Made by a program: the position numbers and the translations under genes
In this document: piece by piece, positions 1 to 10,869 of the stretch
Layout: the number at the start of each line of letters is the position of its first letter
Numbering within the stretch: position 1 is the stretch's first letter
NCBI GenBank assembly: GCA_016802295.1
Contig: JAESIW010000137.1
Location: 4,102,031 to 4,166,030, forward strand
Length of the DNA: 64,000 nt
Direction of reading: 5' to 3'
Source of the DNA: Brachionus rotundiformis
Taxonomy: Eukaryota; Rotifera; Eurotatoria; Ploima; Brachionidae
The notes under the pieces: model-generated
What the model was told of the DNA's origin: nothing
Seen by the model: only the letters and a program-made list of their open reading frames with translations
The model's database searches: none

Positions 1-385
1 CTAAAATAATTTTTGTTTTTTTTTTCAAATTTTCTAATTTACGAAATTAAAAGAATTTTTTATTTCCATTTTATTGAAAATTTAATTACTCAAGTTAAGT
101 ATAATTTGAAGGAAATTTAAATTTTTCTACCTGTATACCATTTTTTGTCAGATAAACTTGAAAAATAAAAATTAATGCTACTTTTTTTGTTTCATTTAAT
201 TGGATCAAGCTTTTGAGTCATTTTGAAAAAATTAAAAACCTCGATTTTTATCTTTAATTGACAAAGTTACAAACAAATATTTACATTTGGAATGTAAGAA
301 AATTATCGAGAGATTTTTGATTAATATTGTTTTTGAAATGTTTATTTTTTTTTATTTCATCAATTATGAAATGTTTTATTAAATG
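1..385. other. AT-rich leader region, no gene seen
   Basis: Very AT-rich sequence with no open frame I can support. Positions 191-214 recur with one mismatch at 1111-1134 (see the collapsed repeat at 1111-1165), so part of this stretch is the upstream half of a duplicated locus. Confidence 0.5.
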
Positions 386-393
386 TTTATAAA
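386..393 (+). promoter_or_regulatory. TATA-like box of the Tyr-rich peptide gene
   Basis: TTTATAAA lies about 120 bases before the ATG at 516. The sequence between is A- and C-rich and looks like a 5' UTR. In such an AT-rich genome a TATA match alone is weak evidence. Confidence 0.3.
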
Positions 394-515
394 TGATTCA
401 ACTATTTTTGTCTATAAATTCAAACACTTTTTCAAACATTTCCTCAAAACAAACATTCAACAAAACAAAACAAAACAGAATCACCAAGAACTTAACTGAT
501 AATAAAGAAACAAAG

Positions 516-581
516 ATGTACTACTACTACGGCTTGCCATATTATTCCTATGCACCAGTCTATTACAGAAGATACTATTGA
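516..581 (+). CDS. very short tyrosine-rich peptide (21 aa)
   Basis: The ATG at 516 opens a 21-residue frame, MYYYYGLPYYSYAPVYYRRY plus a final Y, with 11 tyrosines. The same frame is open upstream to 393 and would add 41 residues, but that part reads like a UTR (long CAAAA tracts), so I prefer the ATG at 516. A TATA-like box lies at 386 and an AATAAA polyadenylation signal near 720, giving a compact transcription unit. There is no signal peptide and no recognisable family. The locus was copied: its flanks recur at 1111-1165 with the gene deleted, and a decayed relative of the 3' half is at 19415-19471. It may be a real microprotein gene or a non-coding transcript with a chance frame. Confidence 0.4.
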   Translation: MYYYYGLPYYSYAPVYYRRYY

Positions 582-936
582 ACCATTGGCGCTGCAAATG
601 ATGACTGAACAAATTTGACTTTTTAGATTTTTTTTCAAATTTTAAAAGATAAGGAGAATAAGGGCCCTTTTTTCTTGTCTATTTTTTATCCATATTTTCT
701 CATTAATATTTTTATTTTGAATAAAATTTTTTAAAGCTTAGTTGCCATTCTTTTATTTTTCAACCAATTTAGTAACATTTTATAATAGACAATCACCATT
801 TCTAACAAATACATTATGATTATTTTGCCTGTTTGACAAGACATTTATTAATTATTAGATAAGTTAGTTCATTTTTTGTTAAAGGATTCATTTATACTCT
901 TTCTTATGAAAAATTATTGTTATGATAGCAAAAAAA

Positions 937-1815
937 GATTTAATTTCATTTTGTTTTTCTTCTTTAATGAAAAAAGCCATACTGTTGCTGTAAGATGTCT
1001 TTTATTAATTAATTTCAAAGTTTATTGAAAATTTAGTAATGCATTTATTAAAAAAGTTACACTAATTTTGTTAAATTGAGCAATTAAATGTTGTAAATTT
1101 CACAATTCGCTTCATTTAATTGGACCAAGCTTTTAAAATGCTTGCTTGAACCATTGGCGCTGCAACAGAATAAAAAAGCCTAAAAACTTTGAATATTTCG
1201 AAGTTTTTATTCCAATTGAATTTTCTCCAAATTGTTTTTTTTAAAATTTAAATTTTATTTTCTACATAATGAAACTTAAAAGATCAAAATAAAAATATTT
1301 TTCACACTTTAAAATAACAATAAAAATTAAAAAAAAAATGAAACAAAAACACATCATATGTTTATATTAATCAAATATTGCTTCTATCATTAAATATCAA
1401 TTAAGTTTTCTGAAAATAAAAAATTTATGAAATATGTGGCTTTATAAATTATAACAACTATCCATTCAATTGTTATAGAGAGTTATATAGATCTTTTTTT
1501 TTAATAGAAAAACGATTTAATTCAGCAAAAGATTATTGCCAAAATCTGAATTCATTTTTATGGAGACACAAAACATTGACTGAACGTAAACTCTTTGATG
1601 ATGGTTGGGCTGATTCGAAGATAGAATATGTTGGACAGCCATTTTTATGGCCAGATGGATCGAAGATTTTTGGAATGGATACATATGAACCAAATAATAA
1701 TGATGGAAGTGAATATTTGCTAAATGAAAATGTCTTAAGTAACAAAAGTAACCATTTAATTAATGATTGTTCTGGAAATGAACGACATAATACTATTTGC
1801 CAACATTTGCTTTAA
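937..1815 (+). pseudogene. lectin copy A, truncated PAN-EGF-CTLD pseudogene
   Basis: The leftmost member of the lectin array. Around 937-1000 a decayed first exon is visible: TTTCTTCTTTAATGAAAAAA matches the signal-peptide exon of copy B except for an added stop. The EGF exon and the rest of the PAN exon are missing. From about 1435 to 1815 the C-type-lectin exon is open and well conserved (YNNYPFNCY, QNLNSFLW, KTLTERKLFDDGW, VGQPFLWPDGSK, DTYEPNNND, TICQHLL, stop). An in-frame ATG at 1576 could start a short peptide, but no signal peptide would precede it. The upstream flank (about 1060-1430) resembles the flank of copy E (about 17520-18035), so the copy arose with that intergenic block. Confidence 0.75.
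1111..1165 (+). repeat. collapsed duplicate of the Tyr-rich peptide locus
   Basis: Positions 1111-1134 match 191-214 (24 bases, one mismatch) and 1146-1165 match 578-597 (20 bases, perfect). In the first locus these blocks are 363 bases apart and enclose the Tyr-rich peptide gene; here only 11 bases separate them. The sequence shows a duplicate from which the gene body was removed. Confidence 0.65.
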
Positions 1816-2462
1816 TTTTTTTACATTATTTAATAAATAAAAGTTGTTATATAACCTCTTTTTAATTCAAGAATTAATTAATATTAGGAACTTCCAAATC
1901 AAATTTTAGACTTTTACTTGAAAGTAAATGATTAATATTAAATTGTTTAATTTTGATTATGTATTTACTCAAACATGAATTAGCCATATTAAATAGGCGT
2001 ACTATTTTTTATCATAAATTACCTTTGACTATTTAAGATTAATTTGATAAAAATGAGATTAATTATTTATCAAATTTTAGATAATTTAAGATTAGTTTTT
2101 AAGGTCAAGTCAAACAATGGCTTTTGAATATGGCCAAATAATAACTTTTTTTTTCTAATTTAAATTAATTGACAAAAAGATTTAATTTTAATTTTTCTCC
2201 AATTTTAAGCTGATAAAGAAAAAATTTTATCTCTTTTTATTTGAAATTCGATGCAGGAAAAAAATAAACATTTTTGCATAATTTTATATTTAACTCGAGA
2301 TTTTGAAGGTAAAATAAAAAATTCAAAAATCACATGATTAAAGCAAATTCTTTATTTTAGCATTTTTTTAAATTAAATAAAGTAAAACTATTTATCTGAG
2401 ATTCTCACCATATGGAAATTTATTTAGAATAGAAATATCTTTGTAATTTTCTGACCAATACT
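1816..2462. other. intergenic, A-T rich
   Basis: Holds the 3' end of lectin copy A (AATAAA near 1831) and the 5' flank of PEX7. I see no gene, structured RNA or repeat. Confidence 0.5.
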
Positions 2463-3630
2463 ATGCGACAAATAAGTCGGCTTTATACACCTAACCAACA
2501 ATGCTACGGTGTACAATACGCGCCCAACAACAATACCATCATAGCTTGTGTAACATGTGACAAATTTGGCTTATCTGGCGCGGCATCACTCTGTTTCATT
2601 AAGCATTCAGAAAGTTCATTAATTGAGAGCAAATTTTCAATAGTAGATTCTTACAAATTCGGCGCTTCCTTATTCGATCTGGACTGGTCGCATACAGACC
2701 CACATCTTATTGTCACTGCTAATGGAGATGGTTCAATTGCTATTTGGAAATGGCCCATCGACCTTAATTCTGTGGAGCGCAAACTTGTCCATCTCTCCAA
2801 ACAGCACTCGCGAGAAGTTTACACTGTAAAATGGGAACCAAGCGGTATTTAAAATATACCAAAATATTTTATTTATTGTTTTTTCTGTCATAGGCATGAG
2901 AGCCTTCAATATTTTCTCAGCAAGTTGGGATGAAACAATCAAAATTTGGAACTTAAACAACTCAGGTCTAACTGCCTTGACTAGTCTCAAAGGCCATAAT
3001 TCAATGCTTAATTCAGCAGCCTGGAACCCGAAGATAACAGGTGAGAACTGATCAAATTTTAAATATTTTTTGTCAACTTAAAGAGTAAGGAATACTTTTA
3101 TCAACTGGTGCGGATAGGACGTTTCGTGTGTGGGACATAACCAAATGTACATCCAACTCAGTGCCAATATTTTCCTCAAAACCACTTGGCGCTGACATTC
3201 TATCAGTAGATTGGAGCGACTTTGATCAAAATTCTTTTGTTTTAGGTAGAGTAGATTATTCTGGTAAATTATGATTCTAAACCTTTTAAAAAAAGGCTAT
3301 GCTTCTGGCTTAATTGAAATGAGAGACTTTAGAAAAATGGAAGAACCAGTACACCAGATTAAGATGGCGCATAAATATCCGGTCAAAAAGTTGAAATTTT
3401 CGCCGCACATATCCGATTTATTTGCAAGTGCTTCCTATGATATGACTACCAAAGTTTGGAACATGGAGGGCAATTTGATTAGTGAATCTGCGAATCATCA
3501 AGGGTTTGTGTACGGTCTTGATTTTGATCCAGTTGTTCCCAATAGACTGGTAGATTGTGGCTGGGACAGAAAAGTAGTCATTTCTGAATTTAAAATTCCT
3601 GGACTTGTATCTAGAAACGTATTGATTTAA
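2463..3630 (+). CDS. PEX7: PEX7, peroxisomal PTS2 import receptor (WD40)
   Basis: A cytosolic seven-bladed WD40 receptor that binds proteins with a PTS2 signal and delivers them, with a PEX5/PEX20-type co-receptor, to the peroxisome docking complex. Four exons: 2463-2844, 2894-3040, 3090-3245, 3296-3630, with introns of 49, 49 and 50 nt, giving 339 aa (human PEX7 is 323). Visible motifs: GDGSIAIWKW, SWDETIKIWNL, STGADRTFRVWDI, KFSPHISDLFASASYD and DCGWDRKV, in the order found in PEX7. The third donor was placed at 3246 because it removes an in-frame stop and makes the WD repeat align without an insertion. It lies between lectin copies A and B and is unrelated to them. Confidence 0.92.
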
Positions 3631-4257
3631 TAGTTTTTTTTATCTGTTAGTTTTTAATCTAAGTTAGTCATTAATAGTTTTTTATTTGGTTAAAAAAATA
3701 CAAAAAATATATGTCAATAAATTTAATAAAAATTATTCCAACAGATATAATTATTTCATTATTTTATTCTTGAGGCCAAGTTAGTTTTTTTTATTGTAAT
3801 TTTTATTTAAATTTTTAAATAATAAATTTTTAAAATTTAAGTGTGATTATTCTTATCTTTTTCTTGAACAAACTTTCTTTTTAAAAAATCCTGCGAAGTA
3901 ATCGGTGAAATTATGTGTAGAATTTTTCCAAGGCATAATTTTATGGTATCACTTATCGTATTACCAATTATTAACTTTGTTAAGAAAATTTAAATTTTTA
4001 TTATTTAGAAAAAATATTCATTCTTAAATAGAATAATTTCAAAATATTTTATAAATTGTTATTTCTAATTAATAAATTAAAGAAATAAACTTAAGTTTAA
4101 TTAATTCATCAAGGTTATTTTATATAAAGAGACTTTTGAATAAACTACGTGTCTTTAAAATTTAAAGGTTTTTAATATAAGTTAAAATAAACAAAAAGAA
4201 TATTCTTTATCAGTTTGGCTTCCGAGAATAAATTACTAAAAAGATATCTTTCGTTTA
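3631..4257. other. intergenic, nothing recognised
   Basis: PEX7 3' flank, with AATAAA-like sites near 3716-3730. No coding or repeat signal beyond low-complexity A/T. Confidence 0.5.
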
Positions 4258-4370
4258 AGAGCTGGACACTGTGATAGAGCTATAAGTTACTTTCGTTAGG
4301 TCTCACTTATGGTATGTTGAAGTCGTTTGGAATCCTTAATCAATTTATTTAAAAATGATATAGCATTACT
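4258..4370 (+). mobile_element. reverse transcriptase remnant (non-LTR), tiny
   Basis: The frame through about 4300-4341 reads RSHLWYVEVVWNP then a stop. This matches the R-[ST]-H-L-E-Y-x-x-x-x-W-N-P box after the polymerase core of jockey/CR1-like retrotransposons. The surroundings are degraded and no other domain is left. Confidence 0.45.
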
Positions 4371-4800
4371 AAAGTTTTTCTAATTATTTAAACTAATCGA
4401 ATAAATCTTTTATATTTATTAATAATATACATCATTTAAAAATATAATTTCTCATGGATTTTTTTTAATTTTTAGATGTCATTTATTAAATTTAAGCGGA
4501 AAGTTACTGAAAAATGTAAATAAAAATTTTATAGATCTTGAAAATGGAAAGGTAAACATTTCTATTTATATTAAACAGTATAATAAAAGGATAGAACATT
4601 ATGAATTAAAAAAACTTCAATAAAAAATGCAATAATTTTTTCAAATTCAAATTCATTTAAAAGCTTTTTTGGTACATATTTAAAAAGAAATAGTTAAAAA
4701 TTAACTAACCTCGATAACTTATGATTTATAAGGATAGGGAAAAGTGTTTTTATTAAAATCACTAAAAAACTTAAATAAAAATGAAAAACAAGATTTAAAA

Positions 4801-5607
4801 ATGAAAAATGTTTCCAGTTTTATTTTGCTTTTCTTCTTTTATGAAAAAAGCCTAGAGTCGAATACTGCTTCTGTCACATTTCGTTTGATAAAAGGAAAAG
4901 ATGTTCCTCTTCCAAACTTCGGTTTGGTACCTAATAAAACTCTTTCAAAAATGGGCAAACACCTTTGTTTCAGTCAATGTAACAAGAATGAATTTTGTTC
5001 ATTTGTAGTCTACACACTGTAGTTTACCTTGTAAAAATGGTGCAACTTGTGTAAACAGGTTAAAAGACTATCTTTGCTTGTGTGATGAAGGATATTTTGG
5101 ATCAAAGTATTTCTAGTTTTAATTTTAAATAATTTTACAAAAAATTTTGGAATTTTAAGCTGTGAGAAAAGAAAAAATGATCATAACTGTACTAGTGGGC
5201 ATTACAGATTGAATGAAAGTGAACCGTGTACACCATGTATGACTGGCTTTACAACTTATAACAACTATCCATTCAATTGCTATAATCATTTGAATAACTC
5301 GGAGAATTTTAATTCAGCCAAAAATAGTTGCCAAAGTCTGAATTCATTTTTATGGAGACCCAAAACATTGACTGAACGTAGACTCTTTGATGATGGTTGG
5401 GTAGATTCGAAGATAGAATATGTCGGACAACCATTTTTATGGCCTGATGGATCGAAGGTTTTTGGAATGGATACTGATGAGCCAGATAATAATGGTGGAA
5501 GTGAAAATTCGCTAAATGAAAATGTTTTAATACTTACACAAAGTCATCATTTGGATGATTATTATTTAGATAATAATTTTTTTACAATTTGTCAACAATT
5601 ACCTTAA
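4801..5607 (+). pseudogene. lectin copy B, PAN-EGF-CTLD gene broken by deletions
   Basis: The start at 4801 is chosen by alignment with copies C and D. A signal peptide (SFILLFFFYEKS) and the first half of the PAN domain follow. Then 22 bp between two GTAGTCTAC repeats are missing, and a second deletion removes the end of the PAN exon, all of intron 1 and the start of the EGF exon, so the frame ends at TAG 5020-5022. The rest of the EGF exon (to 5106) and the CTLD exon (5160-5607, open, ending TICQQLP) are well preserved. In the CTLD the sugar-site motif is EPD instead of EPN. Good preservation after the break suggests recent loss; alternative splicing cannot be excluded but no good donor is visible. 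Confidence 0.75.
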
Positions 5608-6716
5608 GATTTTTTTTTAATTTAAATTTAAATGTTTTATTTAGTTGTTTTTTTAATTTTTGAGAAACAAAATAATTTTTTTAAATAACTGCTATTTCCA
5701 TATTTAGATCAGTTATTAATTAACGTAATATTCTTAATGTCATAGAAATTAAATCTTTATTTTAAAATATAAAAATACTAATGCTATCCGTATGGCATTT
5801 AAATAATTACGTTTGTTTTACATACGCATTTTATTCCCAAAAAAATTGATTAAACGCTATTACAAATTAGCTTTAATGTAAGAATTGTAATTTATTAAAT
5901 GAAAATAATAATAAACAAATAAAGTACAACATTAGATATGCAGAACGCGACTATATATTGTATATATTAACTGTGATTATTTTTAATTTAAGGTTTTAAA
6001 TCTAATTATAAATATAAAAAATTATAGGAGTAGGAGTATTCTCTTGACTGATTAGACTTTTAAAACATGTTCATATTTAAAACATTTCTCATTCATACAA
6101 AAATCAAAAAAGATAAAATTTTTTATTACCTCAAAAAAATAAAAATTAAAATAAATAATTTAATCATTGTTCAATTTTCTTGTCGCTTGGTACCTTCTTT
6201 AAATAAGCAATCCACTTGTCTTTAATGTGACTTTTTGAAAATTTGAAAATTAAATTTATCAATAATTATCTTCTCTATTTAAATGTTGTTTGGCATTATT
6301 GATTATGGTCTTTGCATTTAACTTAGGACTAAATGATATGATGTTGTTGTATTTCTCTTTTGCACCTTTTCTTTTATTTTAATATCTTTTTCTTGAACAA
6401 AATTTTCAAATCCTTCCAATTCAAAGAAATTATAAGCAAAATTTTGTGATATCATTTATAGTATAAGCAATTATTGCCTTCGTTAAGTAAGTTTCCAATA
6501 AGTAGACTTAAATTTTTATTATTTACAAATGAAATATTCAATCAAATAGATTGACTAATGAAAATAAATTACTAAGAAGATATCTTTGGCATTTAAATAT
6601 GCAGAAATTAAAATTTATTAATGATATAAAAAATAGTGTTCTCTTCTTATATTTTAGAGCAGTCTAGTTCAAAAAACCAAGGAAGTTTGATTAATTAAAT
6701 CATATTTATATACGAC
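5608..6716. other. intergenic, A-T rich
   Basis: Lies between lectin copy B and a reverse transcriptase remnant. No gene, RNA or clear repeat seen. Confidence 0.5.
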
Positions 6717-7062
6717 ATGTCTGAAGTGGTATTTAGCTTATTAAAGCTTTTTGTAGATAACACAAAATTGATAGCCACCATCAGGAATAGAATAAACGTA
6801 GAAACCTGCAACTGGACAGACTTTTTTAATTGGCAAAAAAATGGTAAATTAATTTTAATATTGATAGATGCAAACTTATTTTCCTCAAATACGAGAACAT
6901 CCGAAGTATACAATTACAAAAAAGAAATTTACCAATGCAACAAACAACTGAAGACCGAGACTTTGGTTTTCACATAATAAATGATCTGAAATGGAATCAA
7001 CAGGCTACAAAACAAAGCTAACGTTATCCTTACTGAACTTCATATAAGACAAATAAATCGAC
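6717..7062 (+). mobile_element. non-LTR retrotransposon RT fragment
   Basis: The open frame 6717-6977 carries KLFVDNTKLIATIRN, a decayed form of the polymerase box usually written LFADDTKL; the second catalytic Asp is Asn here, so it cannot be active. After a frameshift, about 6955-7020 reads RDFGFHIINDLKWNQQ, the box that follows in jockey/CR1-like elements (RDLGVxxxxDLKW). No endonuclease or 5' part is present. Confidence 0.7.
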
Positions 7063-7595
7063 AGAAAATGGAGAGAAAAGAGAGGAATATCTTCAACATT
7101 TGGTATTCGTTTTATTTATTATTTATTTAAAATTTATTTATACAGAACGAATCAATCTAAAATATATGTATTTAATAATTAAAATAAATGCCATTTATTT
7201 AGGTATAATTTCCCATCAATTTTTTTATAATGTTAAGTTTTTTGACGTTTTAAATTTAAACAACCCAAAAGAATTTCATTTATTAAGTCTAGACGGAAAT
7301 TAACTGAATGTATGTAAACAAGAGAGCTAATAAATGATGAAAAAAGAAGGATAGGTAAACATTTAGATTATATTGTATAATATAAAAATAGGACTAAACA
7401 ATTTGAATTAAAATTACTTCAATAAAAAAATTTAATAAGTTATTTGGTACATAATTTAATAGAAATAGTAAAAAATAAATAAACCTAAATATCTTTTATT
7501 TAATAACGAAAAAGAAAATCGGATTTTTTCAAATTAACAAAAACTCTTTATTTAAAAATTAAAATCAAAAAATAAAATTTAAGATTTTAAAAACA
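7063..7595. other. duplicated 5' flank of lectin copy C
   Basis: About 7264-7595 contains sequence shared with the flank of copy D (13514-13818), for example TTTCATTTATTAAGTCTA at 7273 and 13526, so the duplicated unit includes about 300 bp of likely promoter. No gene of its own. Confidence 0.5.
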
Positions 7596-8558
7596 ATGAA
7601 AAATGGCTTCAGTTTTATTTGGATTTTTTTCTTTTGTGTAAAAAGCCTAGATTCCAATAGTGCTGTCTCATTTCGTTTGAAAAAAGGAAAAGATGTTCCC
7701 TTTGGAAACTACAGTTTGGTGCCTAATACAACTCTTTCTAAAATGGGCAAACACTTTTGTTTCAGTGAATGCATGAAGAATGAATTTTGTTCATTTGTAG
7801 TCTACAAAAATAATGTTTGTAGTCTACACACTGAATATGCCCTTAGTCGATTGACAATTCATACTAATTTAAATGTTGTTTTTGAGAAGAAATTTATTAT
7901 TGAGTATGAATTTAAGTTTAATTTTATCAAAATTGTTATATTATTGTATATTTTTAGCCATTGCAGTAGTTCACCTTGTAAAAATGGTGCAACTTGTGTA
8001 AACAGATTAAGAGACTATCTTTGCCTATGTGATGAAGGATATTTTGGATCAAAGTATTTTTAATTTATAATTTTAATTTTAAATAATGTCATTGATAATT
8101 TTGGAATTTTAAGCTGTGAGAAAATAATCAGTGATCATAACTGTACTAGTGGGCATTACAGATTGAACGAAAGTGAACCGTGTACACCATGCATGAATGG
8201 CTTTACAACTTATAACAACTATCCATTCAATTGCTATAAAGATATGAATAACTCTGTGAATTTTAATATAGCAAAGCAACAATGCCAAAATTTGAATTCA
8301 TTTTTATGGAGACCCAAAACATTGACTGAACGTAGACTCTTTGATGATGGTTGGGCTGATTCGAAGATAGAATATGTTGGACAGCCATTTTTATGGCCTG
8401 ATGGATCGAAGGTTTATGGAATAGGTACAGATGAGCCAAATAATTCTGGTGGAACTGAATGTTCACTTAAAGAAAATGTCTTAGATATACTTGATAATTA
8501 TTTAAATGATCGTTCAGAAAATGAACAACTTATAACAATTTGTCAACAAATATCTTAA
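7596..8558 (+). CDS. lectin copy C, intact secreted PAN-EGF-C-type lectin-like protein
   Basis: Three exons, 7596-7903, 7958-8053 and 8114-8558, joined in phase 2, give 282 aa. Order: signal peptide (about 1-17), PAN/apple-like domain (about 20-100, with CFSECMKNEFCSFVVY and NNVCSLH), an EGF domain (105-136, Cys spacing 4-5-8-1-8) encoded by its own 96-nt exon, then a short C-type-lectin-like domain (about 150-282). The CTLD shows AKQQCQNLNSFLW, FLWPDGSKVYG, the EPN triplet in GTDEPNNSGG (a mannose-type sugar site in classical C-type lectins) and a final TICQQ. A secreted glycan-binding role, perhaps in immunity, egg coat or mucus, is inference. It is one of two copies in the array without a break. 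Confidence 0.85.
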
Positions 8559-9323
8559 CATTCAATGTAGCTGTAAGCGAAGTATTTCTATTAAAAAATT
8601 AATTTTATCAATATTAATTTTCAAATTGTTCTATATTATTTTATAATGCACCATAAAATCTATCCATCTCCTTTACCAATAGTTTTTTAATAAATTTATC
8701 CTTGAAAAATAGAAAATTTTACTTAGATAAATCTTTCATTTAATTTATTTTCAAAAACCAGTTAGTAAATGATTTATTAAAAAGAAGAAAAATCAAACAA
8801 TTAATTAATTAGTTAGATTTATTTACCATAAAACTAGTCTGATCGGGATCAGATGCACAAAATTTGTCTCATTCAATCGTCAACCAACTCAAACAAACTC
8901 AAAACTTAAAATTTATTTTTATTCTCAGTTCTAAACAAACCTTTTTAAATAAAAAAATTAATCTAAAATTTTATTATTCTTATTTTTTTTTAAATTAACA
9001 AAAAAATTAAAAACAAAAATTTAAATGTTTAGCTGAACAGAACAAATTAAACGAAAAAAAAAAACAAAATAAAAAACTGAATAGTCAAAGAAAGAAAGCC
9101 CGAAAGATAGGAAATAGACATACAGTTTTTGGATCTCGTTGCCACATCCACACCCCACAACCTTCTTTACTTTACTTTACTTTTTATATATTTATTTTTT
9201 TTTAATTTTTATACACATAGACTTGTATTAAATAAAATTTAATTTTTTTTTTATTTGTTCCTTAAAAAATTAACAATAAAATAGAAAGAAAAAATTTATG
9301 TTAGACAAATGGGTGGGGGAGGA
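8559..9323. other. intergenic; 3' flank of the NOVA-like gene
   Basis: Contains TTTACTTTACTTTACTTT near 9168-9185 and several reversed AATAAA signals, fitting the 3' UTR of the minus-strand gene that ends at 9324. No other gene seen. Confidence 0.5.
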
Positions 9324-10412
9324 CTATTTTCTTTTGTTTGGACGTCCATTGTAGGAGGACGAGGATGGCCGCTGATTGCTGCTGGCCATGTTGGATATGG
9401 AGCTGACAATATTGGAGAGCACATTGGCCAGATTGGGCATGGCGGCGCCGGACTGCACGGACTCGAGCAGAGAGGCCGGCGCGGTCTTGGTTATTAGGCT
9501 GTACTTGAGCAGAACGGTGAGTGCGTCAATGATCTCTTGGGAGGCGATTGAATTGTAGCCGGCGTTGCGTAGCGCGTTTTTCAGGTTATCAGCGGTCATG
9601 TGGTACGCGCCGCCGCAGTTTATGATCAACAGGGCGAGGTTGTTGAGCCCGGCAAGGTAGTTGGCCATCGAGCTGATGTCATTGGAGCTGGCCGGCAACG
9701 ACTGCTGGCTGTAGTCGTGCGACGGCTGGCCCATAAAGTCCGAGTAGTTCAAATTGGGCACGCTGTTGTGCAGCGGGTCGTCGGCTATTTTGTTCACTAC
9801 GATGTCAAGCGCTCTGAAGCGTTTGTCGTGCGAGCCCTCAATGGTGACTATTCTCTCGGGCAGGTCGGTTGTTTTGGAGGATATTTGTACAAAGGCGCCC
9901 GAGTCCTCTTTTATTTGCTTGACAAACGAGCCGCCTTTGCCAATTAGAAAGCCGGCCGTGTTGTTCGGTATGACCAGTTTGATCAAGTTGAGTCTTTCGT
10001 GCAGGTCTGTCTCGGTGCGCTTTTGGTTTTCGCACTTTTCGTTTATTTTTTCGCATATGAGACGAAAAGCCTTGAGGACGGCGTCTATGGTTCCGATGAC
10101 TAGGCAAACTCTTTCGTTTGTGTCCGGATAGTAGTCGTTTGCTTTGGACATTTTGACGCGGACATTGGCGTCGTTTTGAATTTGGGCGATGCGGTCGCCG
10201 CCGCGGCCAATTATGCTGCCGGCGACCGATGACGGAATGAGGAATTTTATGTTTACTTCGCTTGATTTGGAGCCCGAGTTGGACCTTTTGCTCGAGTGGT
10301 ATGTGTCGTCATCGGACTTGCGCTTGTTGGGATGGTCGCCACCGCCCTGCTCGTCGGTGGTCTCCCGTCCCGAGCTCGCCTCGAATCTTAGCTCGTTTTC
10401 TGTCTGGCTCAT
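9324..10412 (-). CDS. NOVA/pasilla-like KH-domain RNA-binding protein, single exon
   Basis: 362 aa without introns. An acidic, Ser- and Lys-rich N-terminus with a likely nuclear signal (PNKRKSDDD) is followed by KH1 (about 53-123, GxxG loop GRGG in AGSIIGRGG) and KH2 (about 142-211, GKGG in AGFLIGKGG). Motifs typical of NOVA proteins: KLSK-like KMSK followed by YYPDTNERVCLV after KH1, and KIADDPLHNS then LNYSDFMG after KH2. NOVA proteins bind YCAY RNA and control alternative splicing. Differences: no third KH domain (the C-terminal 130 residues are unrelated), no introns, and a GC content clearly above that of its neighbours. A retrocopy that became a gene would explain the last two. PCBP is the other option, but the NOVA linkers fit better. 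Confidence 0.8.
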   Translation of the reverse strand: MSQTENELRFEASSGRETTDEQGGGDHPNKRKSDDDTYHSSKRSNSGSKSSEVNIKFLIPSSVAGSIIGRGGDRIAQIQNDANVRVKMSKANDYYPDTNERVCLVIGTIDAVLKAFRLICEKINEKCENQKRTETDLHERLNLIKLVIPNNTAGFLIGKGGSFVKQIKEDSGAFVQISSKTTDLPERIVTIEGSHDKRFRALDIVVNKIADDPLHNSVPNLNYSDFMGQPSHDYSQQSLPASSNDISSMANYLAGLNNLALLIINCGGAYHMTADNLKNALRNAGYNSIASQEIIDALTVLLKYSLITKTAPASLLESVQSGAAMPNLANVLSNIVSSISNMASSNQRPSSSSYNGRPNKRK

Positions 10413-10869
10413 GGTCCTAAATAGGTGTGTTAAAGTTTAATTTAAATGAACCCGTTTAATTTTTAATTTAAATATGAATGAATTTTTATGATTATTTTTC
10501 GACTTGCTGGTACTTATATTAGCAAGACGAAACGAGAAGTTTAGTCATAATGGGCCGAGTACACGGCCGGCAAACGCTCATAGCCATTTAATTTTAACTG
10601 AGAAAAAGTAAGGTTAGTTTTGGCAGCCACTTAGAATGGTTGAAAACTATTCAAGAGAGAAAGTTCTTGCCCGTTTAATCGGTTACCATGGTGCACAGAA
10701 CCTTTATAATAAATTAATATCTATTTATTTATCCATTTGAATTTAATCATCCCCCTTCAGGTATTTAAGATTTTATTTGTAATTAAAACCCTAAGTTAAA
10801 TTAAAATTTTGTCTATTTCTTTTTATTAAAATAAATATTTTTTCCACAAAATATGAAATTATTTTCAAC
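10413..10869. other. 5' flank of the NOVA-like gene
   Basis: Upstream region of the minus-strand gene; a GC-richer patch lies around 10540-10590. No second gene recognised. Confidence 0.4.

Noticed and set aside
393..515. Long N-terminal extension of the Tyr-rich peptide
   Set aside because: Composition (CAAAACAAAACAAAAC) fits a 5' leader; no domain or signal sequence.
3246..3295. A 32-nt intron (donor at 3264) in PEX7
   Set aside because: It would add three residues to a WD blade and be far shorter than every other intron; the donor at 3246 gives 50 nt and a clean alignment.
9309..10440. Several + strand frames opposite the NOVA-like gene
   Set aside because: Low-complexity shadows; the minus strand carries two KH domains.
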